The position numbers and the translations under genes are program-made. This document shows positions 23,501-35,229 of a DNA stretch of 64,000 bases, in pieces (position 1 is the stretch's first letter; every line of letters starts with the position of its first letter). The notes under the pieces were generated by a model. The model was given only the letters and a program-made list of their open reading frames with translations. It did no database searches and was not told the origin of the DNA. The DNA is from Chrysomallon squamiferum (Eukaryota > Mollusca > Gastropoda > Neomphalida > Peltospiridae), in contig CM022677.1 of assembly GCA_012295275.1 (NCBI GenBank), positions 9,737,304 through 9,801,303 of the forward strand, read 5' to 3'.

Positions 23501-25059
23501 CAAACACAGTTTCATGTAATTTGTTTAATAGTAAAAATATGTTTATATTTAAAAAGTTACATTTATTAATAAGAACTGTATGTGAGAGAGTATGTCCTCC
23601 ATATTAAACTTTCATGCATGTGCATTTTAATTTTGTTATTATAATAGGTGTGATACATTCTTCTCTGTACTGTAATCTACAGTTTATGGGAATAAAGTTA
23701 CTGTCATTGACATTGCTGATGATTCCTGCAATTTATGTTCTCTGTTGGTGTGGACCAAGAGAAAATGTTTAGCTGCTTTTTCTCAGATATGAGAGAATTG
23801 AAATCCAGTTAATTAAAAACTAACTAAATAAATAAACAAAAATATAGTACCATTGTAATCCAGAGTAAAAAAAAAAGAATTCTATGTGTTATACATTTGT
23901 TTTATTACATCCACTGAATTTGTAATGTAATAACAGTAATTTAAAATGTTTTAATGCTGATGGTATCATATTTTTTCGGTTTGTTTTATTACTATCGATT
24001 GTATTTGCAATTATTATAGTAATTAAAAACATAATGTTTGTTTTACAGTTTAATTTTGATGGTAGAGGAGGAAATGGAAACATTGGTGCCAGTCAAGTGG
24101 TCATAGAACAAAACACTTTACCACACAAGTACAAAAAGGTATGTCAGTCTACTTGAAACATCCCATGCTTTGCACTAGTTTTTCTATAATCTCTGCTTGT
24201 GAGTTCCATCTCATATCAGTTTGATCACTAAAATTAGCAACAGGACATGATGGATGTAACATTTTCCTTCGACTGTTTGTCCAGATAACATATCTAATTT
24301 CATTATCTAGATAATCCTACTTGCCTAATAGGATTAATATTGCCATGATTAGAATATTAACAAATCTATAGACAGTCATATTCACTTACTGCTGAAATGT
24401 ATTGTATTATAATTTCATACACTTCTTTTATTTTGCTTAGCAATAAAAAGTGCTTTATTTAAAAAAAAAAAAATTATAGTTGTATGATATTCTTGTTCAA
24501 CAAATTGTAAGTGCTCTTTATTTTCCTTCTCAGGCAAACTTTTTAATATTTTCTTTGTTCATGTTTTCAGTCAAAGCGTTGCAGTGATGTTGATGATCCA
24601 TATCACATGGAGAAATGTACAATATGTCTCAGCGAGTTTGAAGATGGTGAGGACGTCAGGTATGTTGTCATTGGAGTTGTATAAATTTAATATTTTCTCA
24701 AATCAGGTCACTGACAGTAACTTTTCAATTAGAATCTTTTTTATTTTTTATTTTTTTTAATGATGATGAGAGTTTTTAACTACAATGATAATAATTTTTC
24801 CAACTATAATCATTTTGTTTTAAATTGATGAAAAGAATGATCAACTGAAGGATAGTTACAGTAACTTACAAATTAAATTGATGACGAGTTATGATTAAAG
24901 TTATTATGTTTTTTTTAATTTTTATTTCACAGACGCCTTCCATGCATGCACTTGTTCCACATTGAGTGTGTTGACCAGTGGCTGTCCACCAACAAGAAGT
25001 GTCCAATCTGCCGAGTGGACATTCAGGCTGGCTCAAAAGAACAGCTGACTACAGAATAA
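12958..25059 (+). CDS. RNF111: RNF111/Arkadia-type RING-H2 E3 ubiquitin ligase, 13 coding exons, complete
   Basis: Exons 12958-13050, 14178-14343, 14484-14582, 15237-16251, 16580-16644, 17205-17470, 19682-19871, 20295-20682, 21032-21158, 21407-21517, 24049-24138, 24571-24659 and 24933-25059 join in frame, all GT-AG, to 2826 bp (941 residues plus stop), close to the roughly 1000 residues of vertebrate Arkadia. In order it has an acidic N-terminus, SUMO-interacting motifs ([24 protein letters not shown]), a long His/Pro-rich middle, a [14 protein letters not shown] segment and a C-terminal RING-H2. In other animals this nuclear ligase ubiquitinates SnoN/SKI and Smad7, raising TGF-beta/Nodal signalling, and acts as a SUMO-targeted ligase. 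The start has a strong Kozak context (acaATGG). An upstream 5' UTR exon is implied by the acceptor just before 12949. Confidence 0.92.
15237..16251 (+). CDS. RNF111: RNF111 exon 4 (large Ser-rich exon with second SIM)
   Basis: 1015 bp, the largest exon, with phase-1 acceptor tttcag. It is rich in Ser, Asp and Glu, has a basic [12 protein letters not shown] stretch that could act as nuclear localisation signal, and a second one at [12 protein letters not shown]. It ends [14 protein letters not shown], a canonical Val/Ile SIM after an acidic Ser run, equivalent to the VEIVT motif of vertebrate Arkadia. Reading past the donor would stop at once, so the splice is needed. Confidence 0.9.
16580..16644 (+). 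CDS. RNF111: RNF111 exon 5 (third SIM)
   Basis: 65 bp encoding [20 protein letters not shown] followed by acidic residues is the strongest SIM in the protein and matches the VVDLT motif of vertebrate Arkadia. Donor gtaaaa. Confidence 0.9.
17205..20682 (+). CDS. RNF111: RNF111 exons 6-8 (His/Pro/Cys-rich middle region)
   Basis: Exons 17205-17470, 19682-19871 and 20295-20682. They encode low-complexity His, Pro, Asn and Met-rich sequence such as [17 protein letters not shown] and HIHHHHYHP. Vertebrate Arkadia has an equivalent His-rich middle. The segment has several Cys-His pairs but no ordered zinc-finger pattern was recognised. Confidence 0.87.
17471..19681 (+). other. RNF111 intron 6, with an internal ~105-bp duplication
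   Basis: Two related blocks at about 18185-18290 and 18362-18470 share tgccatagattttatg-like and atattt.tatgttg.ttatatttttaataac segments in the same orientation. The intron looks like old single-copy DNA or an ancient element; no ORF was accepted. Confidence 0.5.
21032..21517 (+). CDS. RNF111: RNF111 exons 9-10 (Pro/Met-rich, before NRG region)
   Basis: Exons 21032-21158 ([20 protein letters not shown]) and 21407-21517 ([15 protein letters not shown] then NMQMRLGGM). Both have clean acceptors (gacag, ttcag) and GT donors. They match the position of the Met/Pro-rich linker before the conserved C-terminus. Confidence 0.87.
21570..22016. repeat. 33-37-bp minisatellite, 13 copies, in RNF111 intron 10
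   Basis: The unit contains actcacctgattgttatact followed by an A-rich spacer. Thirteen copies lie in tandem and differ at one position (gttat or gatat). Twelve contain CACCTG; copy 2 has CACCTA. Spacers are repeats too, so this is not a CRISPR array. Confidence 0.95.
22585..23606 (+). pseudogene. Degraded non-LTR (LINE) retrotransposon: ORF1-like piece joined to the C-terminal end of ORF2
   Basis: At about 22615-22690 one frame reads [20 protein letters not shown], typical of LINE ORF1 (RDNLxxxGIPE). From about 22805 the reading matches sequence just after the reverse-transcriptase catalytic box: [14 protein letters not shown], then [37 protein letters not shown], and finally [14 protein letters not shown]. 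Most of ORF2, including endonuclease and RT core, is missing, and there are stops and frameshifts. It is a dead 5'-rearranged copy inside RNF111 intron 10, on the same strand as the gene. The exact clade is not assigned. Confidence 0.75.
24049..24138 (+). CDS. RNF111: RNF111 exon 11 (NRG/TIER-equivalent region)
   Basis: 30 codons, including [24 protein letters not shown] and PHKYKK are the conserved frame of the Arkadia NRG/TIER region, which in vertebrates is needed to bind SnoN/SKI. Here Arg of NRG is Ile and TIER reads VIEQ. Phase 0 on both sides. Confidence 0.9.
24571..25059 (+). CDS. RNF111: RNF111 exons 12-13 (RING-H2 domain and stop)
   Basis: Exon 12 (24571-24659) supplies [14 protein letters not shown] and exon 13 (24933-25059) [18 protein letters not shown] and [11 protein letters not shown]. 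The ligand order is C-x2-C-x14-C-x-H-x2-H-x2-C-x10-C-x2-C, with all eight zinc ligands present. Ile/Leu after the first Cys pair and the Trp (QWL) for E2 contact are kept, so the domain should be active. Protein ends SKEQLTTE. Confidence 0.95.
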
Positions 25060-25608
25060 TGACAAGTTTTTCTATCACTTTATTTATAGCTTCTACTGGG
25101 TAGAAACAACTATTTATTTGAAAGGCCAGTTTTGCTAGTGTTCATTGTGGTTTGCACATTTCACAGTGTCTGATGTGATTGATATAATCATGGTTTAATT
25201 AATTATAAACCTGACTGGATCCATAAAAACCTCATTGGATCCATATAAACCTGGCAGAGTGTATAAACCTGGTTGGATCAGTGGTAATCACGGATGGATC
25301 TGTAAAACGTGTTTGAATATATGTTTCTGTATTGCAGTATTTTTTATATACTTACTTTGGCTTGGACTCTTTCTAAATATAAACATGTGCAATTTATTTA
25401 TTACATTTTTTTCTTCCTGTTTTTTTTAGAAGTGTTTGATTTTTTTTTATTATGTATTATATTCAGTGTTTTTAAATTTTAAATATTATTATACATTTTT
25501 TTAAGACGTGATATTAGTGTTTGCAATTAATCATGAAGTCTTTTCATTTACTGTGCTTGATATTGTTATTTAAAAATGAAACATAACAATTTTATAAAAA
25601 TTTTTACT

Positions 25609-25614
25609 AATAAA
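25609..25614 (+). terminator. Poly(A) signal AATAAA, RNF111 3' UTR candidate 1
   Basis: Canonical hexamer about 550 bp after the stop codon. Other hexamers follow, so the actual site is uncertain. Confidence 0.4.
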
Positions 25615-26047
25615 ATAATATCCAAAGACTTAGTTAAGCTTCACTAAAGCTTGTTAGTTACTATGGTATCAGGGTTATTTTTTCTCAGCTTTCTCACTTA
25701 GTCAGGACTGTTTTTATTATAAATTATATATGAAACTACAGTTGCTTTGGTATGTTAATTGTGAATAATATTTCATAGATTAATTTTCTTGCCTGTTAAC
25801 GTTTTGATGGTTTAACGGTTTATAAAATATCTGTTTTTAATGTCACAATGTGCTGGGGATTGTCTTCTTGTAAACACTGAGTCGCATATTTGTCATATAA
25901 AAAGTATTCATACAGAATCATGTGCATAATTTGCTTGTTTTAGAATCTCTGGGAACATTTTGGAGTTTATGAAACGTCACGTGTTAAAGCTTCCAGGAAA
26001 ATTTGTTAAACAAAACATAGTTTGTGAATGAAGAAAACACATTTTCA

Positions 26048-26053
26048 AATAAA
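26048..26053 (+). terminator. Poly(A) signal AATAAA, RNF111 3' UTR candidate 2
   Basis: Canonical hexamer about 990 bp after the stop, followed 45 bp later by a run of A that makes this region ambiguous. Confidence 0.35.
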
Positions 26054-26099
26054 ACAATGTGAGAGTCATGGAACTGGAAAAAATATTTAAAAAATTAAA

Positions 26100-28978
26100 A
26101 AAAAAAAAAAAAAAAAAAAATTCCATCTTTGATGAGTGAGTAAAGCTGAAAGATTCAGATTTTAACTTTTTTTATATTAATTTTGTAAAAAAAAAAAAAA
26201 TATCAGCATCTTATTTGTTAAAACTTTACAGCCACAGGATTCAGTCTCTCAATAAATAAATAAAAATTACTTTTCTATAAAAATCAGTAAATAAATACAT
26301 TGAAATCTCAGTTTAGATATTTCAACTGAATTTAACTTGAACAGCTATATTTTGTCTAATAACAAAATTTTAATAATTACAGATTTATGTAACCATGTGG
26401 ATCATAGTTGTGATTTATTCATCTTTTAATTTTTAATTTTTTCAAGGGTGGCTTTGGGTTATTTGTTTGTTTGTTTGTTTTTGTGTTGTTGTTTTTTTGT
26501 TGCAGTTTTTTCAAGTCTGTAAACAAAGAGTAAGTGGTTAAAACAATTCCCATTTTCATAATCATGAATGTTCTTGTATTATTTTCTATTTTATTTGTTT
26601 CAAATAAAAATGAGTTTTATTTAGGAAAAGAAAAAGGACAGAAAATATTCGTTCAAATGCAGAAAATTATCTGAACAATATAATAAATATAATTTATATT
26701 GACTGTTTCTTTTTCCCATGATTTTAAAAAATAATAATGTTATGAATAAAATAAACTGATTATTTAGAATCAGATAAATTACACGTGACATTGTTAATTA
26801 TTTTTACATATAAAAGATATACAAAGTAGTAAAATTAATAATTATGATAAATATTTTTTAGATTTAAACTAATAATAATCAGGAAAAGTAAAACTGGTTG
26901 TTTAAACATAAACTAATAACAGTTATGATAAATATATGTTGTGGTTTAAATATTCAAATTTTGTTTCTTTTTATTGTTTTAATTAGTTTATCCATGTATG
27001 ACAACCATTTCAACTGAATATAGTTAACTTCTGTTATCTCTTCTTCTGTTTCTTGTTGTTGTTGTTGTTGCTAGATTTAAATAGTTCCTGTTTATTAATT
27101 TTTAAATGTGCAAAAAATATAAATCTATTTATTCATAAATTAATGTACCATGTGTTGTGTTAACATAGATATTCTTTATGTTTATAGTGGTTATCTAAAG
27201 ACTAATTTAGAGAGAGTAGTTAAAAATTAATTTTCATCATTTGTCAGTTTCTTCTGCATTCTTAATGATTTAATTTATTAGTATTTTTATATTTTTATTT
27301 ATTATATTTTTATGTTTTTACTGATTGATTTATTTATCTATTTTATTTTATTCTTTTTTGTTACTTTTTCAAATGTTTCCTTATTTCTAACTGTAAGTTA
27401 ATCTTTGAAATGGTTATCGCAATGTTTTTTAAAATTCAAACTTTTCTTATTTTAAATAATAAAAATGTTTCCTACAGATCTTTATCTCATAGTGTTTTTT
27501 AATTTAAATGACCATCTGTCAAAATCTATATGAAAGGTGTGTTAGGTTAGATAAATTACATATTTATATGATTTAAAATGCGAAAGGACTGTTAGGTTAG
27601 GAAAATTAAGTATTTACATAATTAAAACAATTTCTTTCTTAGATCACAGTTGCAGAAAAATAAAATTGGTACATTTTGCTTCAAATATAATAAGTGAAAT
27701 ATGAATAAAAAATAAAAAGAATTACTGATTTCTATTTCTAGACTGATTTAACTTAGACATTTTAAACATCAGATCTGGCTGTCTTCTCCATCATCATCAT
27801 AATAGTTTCTTTTCTTTTTTGATATTTTAACCATTCACAATTATTTCAATACTTAACTAATCATTAATACTTGATTATTCTAAAATCATTGTTTATTACT
27901 TTATTTCCATTATTACTTATTATTATTTAATTTGTTTTTTAATTTTAATTTTTAATTTTTTTATTGATTTAATAAAAGAAAATTGTAATTATTCTTAGAC
28001 ATCCTTGTTATATTTTACTAAGTAGGTATTTGAACACTTTCAACTTTTGCCCTCTGTTCAATTTTATATTAGGATGCTCTGGGTGTATGAGTTTGCTTTT
28101 GTTATTATTTAATACATATTTTTTAAACAAAAGGTATAAAAATAAAAAAGTGAAATATATTTTCCTTTTTGCTAATAATGAACATGAGATGTAAATATAA
28201 TACATTTAAAAAAAAAAAAAAAAAGAATTAGAAATTATGAAAAAGCAAAATAAATAAATAAATATTTAAATAAGTATCCCACTGATATTTGTTAATGATT
28301 TAGAAATACTATAACAAAGAAAGAAGCTTTTTTTTTATCAATTTAGAATAGAAAACAATTTTCTTTTGTTTTCTTTACATTATTATCACAGTTTGAATAT
28401 TTTACTTCATATATTTCACATATTTTTATGTTTTTTTTTTTTATTGTTATTAGTTTTGTTAATACTACAGTTTTAGAAATTCAGTTTGTCGTTAAAATAT
28501 TGTGAAGGTGAAAACTATTCTTTGGTAAAAGGTTAAGTTTAGAATTCCTTTTTTATCTATGTCACAATTTCCCTTTCATCTTTTGTTAATATTGTTTTTA
28601 TATTATTAATTAAATAACATTACATTTAAGCTATTTGATTAACAGCTTAATTTATTGTACAGTTACTGTTCATGACTACTTGAGAATGAACTAAATTATG
28701 TATCAGAACAACTCGTTAAAGAAAATGACTTATAAAAGAAATAATTTTACATAAATATTCCTTTTATTGAAACAAAAATAATGTTGTACTTGCTGTTATT
28801 GCTGATTAGTGTAAGGTTTTGTTTATAATATCGAGTGGTCTTGATAGTCAGGTTAGTTACTAAAATATTTGTAGTGTTAAGGTTAAAATCTGATGTGTTT
28901 ATACATAATACAGAATTTATATGTTATATTGATTGTTCTTTATATACAGATGTGCATGACAAATACATAGATGATTTA

Positions 28979-29020
<42 letters not shown>

Positions 29021-29035
29021 ATTATTATTACTTCC

Positions 29036-29076
<41 letters not shown>

Positions 29077-29808
29077 GATCTGCAAAATGCCAAAGTTATT
29101 TACAAACCAGAATGTTTAAACCAGTTATTTATCAAATGTGTTTTAATGTAAATTATGTTTTAATGCTAGCTGTGTTCTGTATCATTGTTATTATTATTAT
29201 TATTATTATAAATATTATAGATATTGAGTCTTTACATTACAATATTAGTTATTTTTATTTCCAACTTGTTTTTTTTCAAGTAAATTTTAATATATTAAAC
29301 TTTAATAATCCAACATGGAAAGTACGTATATGTCCTTGCTAGGCAGGTGGTCTTATGATAAGATAATAAACTTGCATTTTTAATATTTCCAGCTTTCCGA
29401 GATTTTGTTAATTTTTTATTTTTATTTTATTTTTTATTAATATTTATTTATATATACTGTTACTTTTTAAAAATTAATTTATTTTTATTTACTTATTACT
29501 ATTATGGTTTTTGGGGTGAATAATTCTAATTACATTTCTAGTTACAATCTAGTTACATTTGTTTGGTGATGTTTTTATGTGTGTAATTATAAATGAGATT
29601 GACTGTATTTTCAATATATAATCAAGAATAGTTTAAGGTTGTTTTTATATTTTTGAGACTTTTCAAGTAACCTGGGTTATGTTTCAACCATAACTGAGTA
29701 AAAATATATGGAACATAAGTAAAATTTGTAACAGAATTCTTGTGTTTAGGATTTAGTCTGAAAGTAGTACAGTTTAGTTCAATTTTATATATACATATAT
29801 AATTTATT

Positions 29809-29840
<32 letters not shown>

Positions 29841-30069
29841 CATCATCATTTTAACTGATATATTATTATTATTATTTTTATAGGGTTTAAGGGTATAAAT
29901 GTGATGTTTGTGTTTCCTAAAGAATATTTAAAATCTATTTTGTCAACAATTGTACCTCACTGTATGTCCCTATTATTACTGCATGGGAATAAAACATTAG
30001 AAAACTTGTTTGTTACATGTTGTTTATGTTGTAAGCATACTCTTTCATACAAAAATAAATTATATCCCA
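26100..30069. other. AT-rich intergenic DNA without recognisable genes
   Basis: Very AT-rich, with poly(A) and poly(T) tracts (26097-26120, 29040-29073), (TTTA)n and (TTA)n runs. No splice-bounded ORF, RNA gene or element was recognised. Confidence 0.6.
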
Positions 30070-30180
30070 AAGTAGTGGATCAATGCTTTTCATTTCTGAC
30101 ATAATTTCCTGTTCTAACCACAACTAAACTCAAGATAAAAGAAACACAAGAGAGGGAAACAACAACAATTTTATTTTATA
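30070..30180 (+). repeat. 3' part of a SINE, truncated copy
   Basis: The segment ggatcaatgcttttcatttc to tcctgttctaaccaca and beyond matches 48290-48420 and, in part, 45645-45680. The tRNA-like head is missing here. Confidence 0.55.
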
Positions 30181-30185
30181 ATTAG

Positions 30186-30506
30186 AAACTTTGACCATTG
30201 CAAATTATAAACAATTAGATAAAATTTTACATTAACATGATATTGTTTCCATTAGAATAATAAAATATTAATCTAAAACCAAAGATATAATGGAAACAAT
30301 ATCATATTAATATAAAACTTTATCTAATTATGTAAGTTATACAATGTAAGTGTAAGACAAGTTTGGACATGGTAGAAACGTGATATTTTTAAATAGTCAC
30401 GTGACATACTTGATTGATTACTGATACTTATCAATTTCCATCTGTTTAAATTCATAATTATAGTTAAATACATAGCTCTGAGGACCTCTTGTTTAGCCTC
30501 AATCAT
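30186..30506 (-). pseudogene. Truncated copy of the 49-kb cassette (exon A, intron, first bases of exon B)
   Basis: Minus strand starts MIEAKQEVLR like the cassette at 49512-49542, but the GT donor is CT here and the acceptor AG before exon B is AA; the copy ends shortly into exon B. The intron carries a hairpin (30213-30330). It is a dead partial duplicate. Confidence 0.6.
30213..30330. repeat. Hairpin: 41-bp inverted repeat with 35-bp loop
   Basis: Left arm 30213-30253 ends gatattgtttccatt; right arm 30289-30330 begins aatggaaacaatatc. The arms differ at a few bases. A related single arm plus loop in the opposite orientation is at 49282-49360. Confidence 0.85.
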
Positions 30507-30612
30507 CTCCAGTTCTCATTTTTTTCCCATCGTCGGTAACGTTCGATAAACGTAACTTTTCGTCTGAGTATTTCTGCACCACCATTTCGTTTTTCACAGA
30601 AAACACAATCGT

Positions 30613-31372
30613 AATTATAATTAGATAATAAAATATAATAATCCCGCGGGATGTCACCTTTCCTTGTTATAATCTCTAATATTATTAACGGAAAAGAACA
30701 TTTCTCTCGCAGTTCGTCTCTTTGTTTGTTAATATTAACATGACATATGTAATTATCATTATAATATGTGGTGTGAGTAACAGAAAACTCACGTTAATCT
30801 CTCGTGGACACGCCTTTAATCCTGTCACTCTAAAATAGTTTATATTAAAAAAGTGATATGGAAGAAATCCCTGTATTCAGTCATATATAGATAGATATAG
30901 ATATAGATATATATACATTACAGATACAGATTAAAGTAAATGTTATCACGAACCTGCAAATAGTTTTCATCTTTTGCTGTAAAAATCACTCTAATGCCAT
31001 CACCACCGTCTTTACTAAATTAATCATCGAATACAATTTAAAATTTTTATTATGAATAATCAGTTTACTTTATCATATCTACCCTTAACATGACATATAT
31101 TTTTTATTTACTAGCAGTGGAGGAAAAATAGGTGATATTTTAATATGTATACGTTTGTTTTCCAGTGATAAACATTGCGTGAATAATAAAAAATAATGAC
31201 GTATGTTCGTTATATTAAATATAATTACCTACAGTATACAGAAAAATAGGACTTCATCGATAATTTCCATTTGTTTCCGCACTGCAGGCATGCAGATCCT
31301 TGTAATAATAATTTTGTCACTTTAAATTTCAGAATGAATGGAAATATAGTTAATTTTTAAAATTTTAAATAG
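30613..31372. repeat. Large direct repeat, copy A (~760 bp)
   Basis: Starts near ttataattagataataaa and ends near ggaaatatagttaatttt. The same series of blocks recurs at 35915-36712. The 5' third (30655-30885) is nearly identical between copies, while the rest has many differences and indels. No ORF. Confidence 0.9.
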
Positions 31373-31669
31373 ACACTGAAAAGGAATTGTTTTTAATTAT
31401 CAACACTGAAACATTAATTTATAAATAAAGTTTTTCTTTATTTCTTTCCTTACTTCTTTACTTATTCACTTATTTAAAAAATAAACATTAAATCCATCTC
31501 GAATTAAAAGATTAATCAAATTTATATAAGTCAGTTTTGATGATCATCTAAGTATAAACGAATAACATATCATCAGAATATATATGAAAGATATATGAAA
31601 GACCACCCCTTTGTAATATGATTCTTCTTAAAAAAAAAAATGAAATTAAAATAAAGAAATAAAACAAAC

Positions 31670-31700
<31 letters not shown>

Positions 31701-32410
31701 AACAGACAAACAAAGAAAGAAAGAAATAAATTCCAAAAATAAAAAATAAAATAAAAGAAATAAAAGAAAATAATAAATAAATAAAATAATAAAAATAATT
31801 CATGGAAAATAATTATCAGTTTTTAATGTGATGAGCATTTTAGATAATTATTAAAATATCCACTAGTCATGAAAATGATATTTACTTATGGAAAAGTCCT
31901 GTATTTTAAGAAATATAGATTGCATTTTTAGTCAATAAATTTTTAAATTATTAAATTATTAAACACAGATGAAAGGTTAGATGTGATGTTTCGTTATCAA
32001 TATTATCACAGTGGAGAAAAACGCCACGCTTGGACATGCCATAAGCAGATTAAAATAAAATATATTTAACTATAGCAACCCAAGTTATAAAGCCAAAGTC
32101 GTCAAGTTACAATCCATCCAATCTAACAACAGACATATAATTAATAAAAATACCTATCAACATTAATACTTAATGATATAAGCCGGCTCCAATTAATGGG
32201 TATGCGCCGATTAAAGACCGCTGTAGACAAAAGAGTCTTATCACGAGTAAATAATCTTGACAACAATAAACACTTCGGAACTCGGCCCATCTCTTTCATT
32301 TTTATATTTAGACTGGACCCCATTGCTCCCAGACTGCATTCCCCAACGTAGTTATCAGTAAAATAACCACGGTTAAAATAACCAAGGACAAAAAATAATC
32401 ACGGTTATAA
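31373..32410. other. AT-rich spacer, possible LTR or leader of the Ty3/gypsy-like relic in its right part
   Basis: Low-complexity A-rich DNA to about 31800. From about 32170 the base composition rises and includes aagccggctccaattaatgg and a C-rich stretch. The sequence gtggtggagatc at 32410 resembles the start of a retroelement leader. No matching downstream LTR was found. Confidence 0.35.
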
Positions 32411-33990
32411 GTGGTGGAGATCAAACGATCCCGGCCAATGTCAGGGGCCAGTCCAATAAACTACAGAGAGAGGCTTCGAGGATGCCAAATAGACCCACCG
32501 ACAACACCAACGCCAACACCAGCGTTATATCCAGCAACTACAGCTACAATTACTACTCAGATCACGCCATCAGCTTCTATGTCAACAACTAGTGGTTCAG
32601 CCATCAATTCTCTACCAGTACCAACAGCACAAACGGTTACTCCCATCATGGCCCATGTAACACTGAACAAATTTTGTGGCAATCAGAATATGTCGACTTG
32701 GTGGAATGATTTCACAGGACTAATTGACTCAGAATATGTCGATTTACTAAATTTTGAAGAAACAAAGAATTTTTGGAAACACAGTTCATCAGCAAACGAA
32801 TTTTCTAACAGATTGGAGTTCATCTTCTGATGAATCAATGCAACTATCTGTGGACTTCCATTATCATCATGAGACAGTTCCAAATGAACCTTTCGTTCTA
32901 TCAATTGACGTAAACCTTCATGAGCAGGGTATTGCAGACAGACAACGCAAGACTCTCGATATAAGACATATCATCGACTACACTGAAAAGAATGAGATAC
33001 CTTCTACCTATACAGAGTCACAGGTAAAAGGACTCCAGGGTCGCTCCCAAGAATATGATCTTCGAAATGACATTTTATACCATTTCTATCTGCCCAATCA
33101 CAGAGGACAGAAAAACAACCGTCCACAACTGGTTGGCCCTCTTCAAGACAGGAAAGATCTTCTTCTTCAAAGACGTGATTCAAAAACAGGAGGTTTCATT
33201 TTGGGAGAATGCTACTCGGCTAGCTATTCTAACCAAATATTTCTGGCCAGGTATGTACCAGGACATAGAAAACTACGAAGAACTGTCAGAAGTCCAAACG
33301 TTACACTCATGCAAAACTCTTCCAAGAAGCGACAGAAATTGGCAAAGTTCTTTTCAGTGAGGTATTTACAAGATTACAAGACCGAGGACGTCAGTTCACC
33401 TCACTTCTGATGAATGGAATTTGCGAACTGTTTGAGGTGAAACATCCTCCTATCACCCTCAGACGAATGAACGAAGAAACAGCACCATAGAACACGTCCT
33501 CAGATCACATGGCAACAAAGAACAAACCAACTGGGCTGACCTGCTTCCTTGTATTATGATGGCAGTGCATAATTCACCCTGTCATTCTACTGGGTATTCT
33601 CCACATTACCTTCTTTCTGGCAAGGAAATGCATCTTCCATTTGATACCTCTCTTCTTCCAAAACCAACCTTGGGCAAAGACGCTAAAACTCATATCACTG
33701 CACTCACTGACAATCTCAAAGTAGTCAAGGCTATCGCAAAAGACAACATGGCTAAAAGCCAAATAGTCACAAAGATCACCAAGATCTAAAAGCACAAAAG
33801 CCGACATTTTCAGTGGGTGACCAAGTGCTCATTTTCAATCAGAAAAAGACCATAGGTCGCTGACCGAAACTGACACACAAATGGGAAGGTCCGTATTTCA
33901 TTACACAAATAGGACCCAATCATAACTACAAACTGTGTCATTCGATATCCAAGACCCCTCATTCAACCACATCAGTCTAAAGATGCACGC
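32411..33990 (+). pseudogene. Degraded Ty3/gypsy-like LTR retrotransposon: gag-like piece, integrase, GPY/F module
   Basis: A gag-like open frame at 32441-32830 (Thr/Pro-rich, then GNQNMSTWWNDFTGLI) is followed directly by integrase-type sequence. The zinc-binding part shows ILTKYFWPGMYQDIENY near 33215-33280; the integrase core end shows WADLLPCIMMAVHNSPCHST and SPHYLLSGKEMHLPFD at 33535-33660; a GPY/F module shows WEGPYFITQIGPNHNYKL near 33875-33935. Protease, reverse transcriptase and RNase H are absent and there are frameshifts and stops, so it is dead by internal deletion. Flanking LTRs were not identified. Described as found; nothing is reconstructed. Confidence 0.75.
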
Positions 33991-34302
33991 TTATCCCAAC
34001 GCACAACAAATAAACAAGCAACTACAGACACTAACATGAATAGGAATCGGAAAATATCTTCCCCACCTATATCATCACAGTCGACACCAACTGCCCAGTC
34101 ACCGTCTCCACAATCGAGTACATCACACACGACTTATTTCCATGTCCAGTCATTCCACACTGAAAATACATGGAGTACGGTATCATGCATAATTCACATA
34201 CACACACACACACACAAACACATGTGCCCACCAGACCCCGCCCTCCACAAATCAGAAATAGAGATATGGGCAACTGTTGTCATGTTTGAAGACAACCATA
34301 TA

Positions 34303-34565
34303 GAGTTGTCGTTCCTGAGGAATTATTTACTTATTTTATTATTGTTATTTTTTGTGATTTATTTATTTTATTTTGTTTTGTTTTATTTTTTCGGACACCG
34401 CCGCTTCATTAGCTATTAACAATAAATACGGGAATTACAGATAAAAGGCAGAATGAGAAAGAAGATAAGTATAAGACTCTAAATGTTATATATTTAATAG
34501 CAATGCTTATTATTGTTGTTGTTGTTGTTGTTATTATTATTATCATCATCCTCATCCTCATCATC

Positions 34566-34604
<39 letters not shown>

Positions 34605-34843
34605 TTAAGGGGAATTTCTTAAAAGGACGTAATTGATATTCCGAAAATAAAGCGAAACAGTGAAATAGGAAAAAATTACAAATGAATACTAGAAAAATAG
34701 GTCCGAAAACAGTCGATTACGCTGAATAGATTATTTAAATGGAGCAGTTAGATCTATCTTCTTAAGTTCTTTCACTTTCTGCTTTGTATTTTAAAAATAA
34801 TAGCGTTTTTATTGTTTAATAATTATTTGAAGTGAAGAGGTAT

Positions 34844-34895
<52 letters not shown>

Positions 34896-34952
34896 AATAA
34901 TAATAATAATAACCTCTCAGGAACGACAAATCTTATATAAGTAGAAGTAAAC

Positions 34953-34987
<35 letters not shown>

Positions 34988-35025
34988 AATAACAACATTA
35001 ACCTATTCATGAACGACAACTCTTA
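34303..35025. repeat. Inverted-repeat segment with agagttgtcgttc termini
   Basis: The left end reads agagttgtcgttcctgagga at 34303-34322. Inverted versions occur at about 34913-34932 (ctcaggaacgacaaatct) and 35002-35021 (ttcatgaacgacaactct). It looks like a small foldback element enlarged by poly(A) tracts (34850-34893, 34953-34985) and (TTG/TTA/TCA)n at 34499-34606. Confidence 0.55.
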
Positions 35026-35229
35026 CTCAGACAAGATCTCGTGTTCATCTATCAATTAAAACAGGCCTAAAGCGTCATATTTTCAGTATGTCTGCCTCTG
35101 TTAAGGTCTTTATAAAAAGAACATTTTATTGAACAGATAATGCAAATTTTGTAAAGATATCTCTTGAAACAACTTTTTGATGACTTAAGGTTGAATTTTA
35201 TTTTATTTGTTTTTGGGTTTTTTTTTTAA

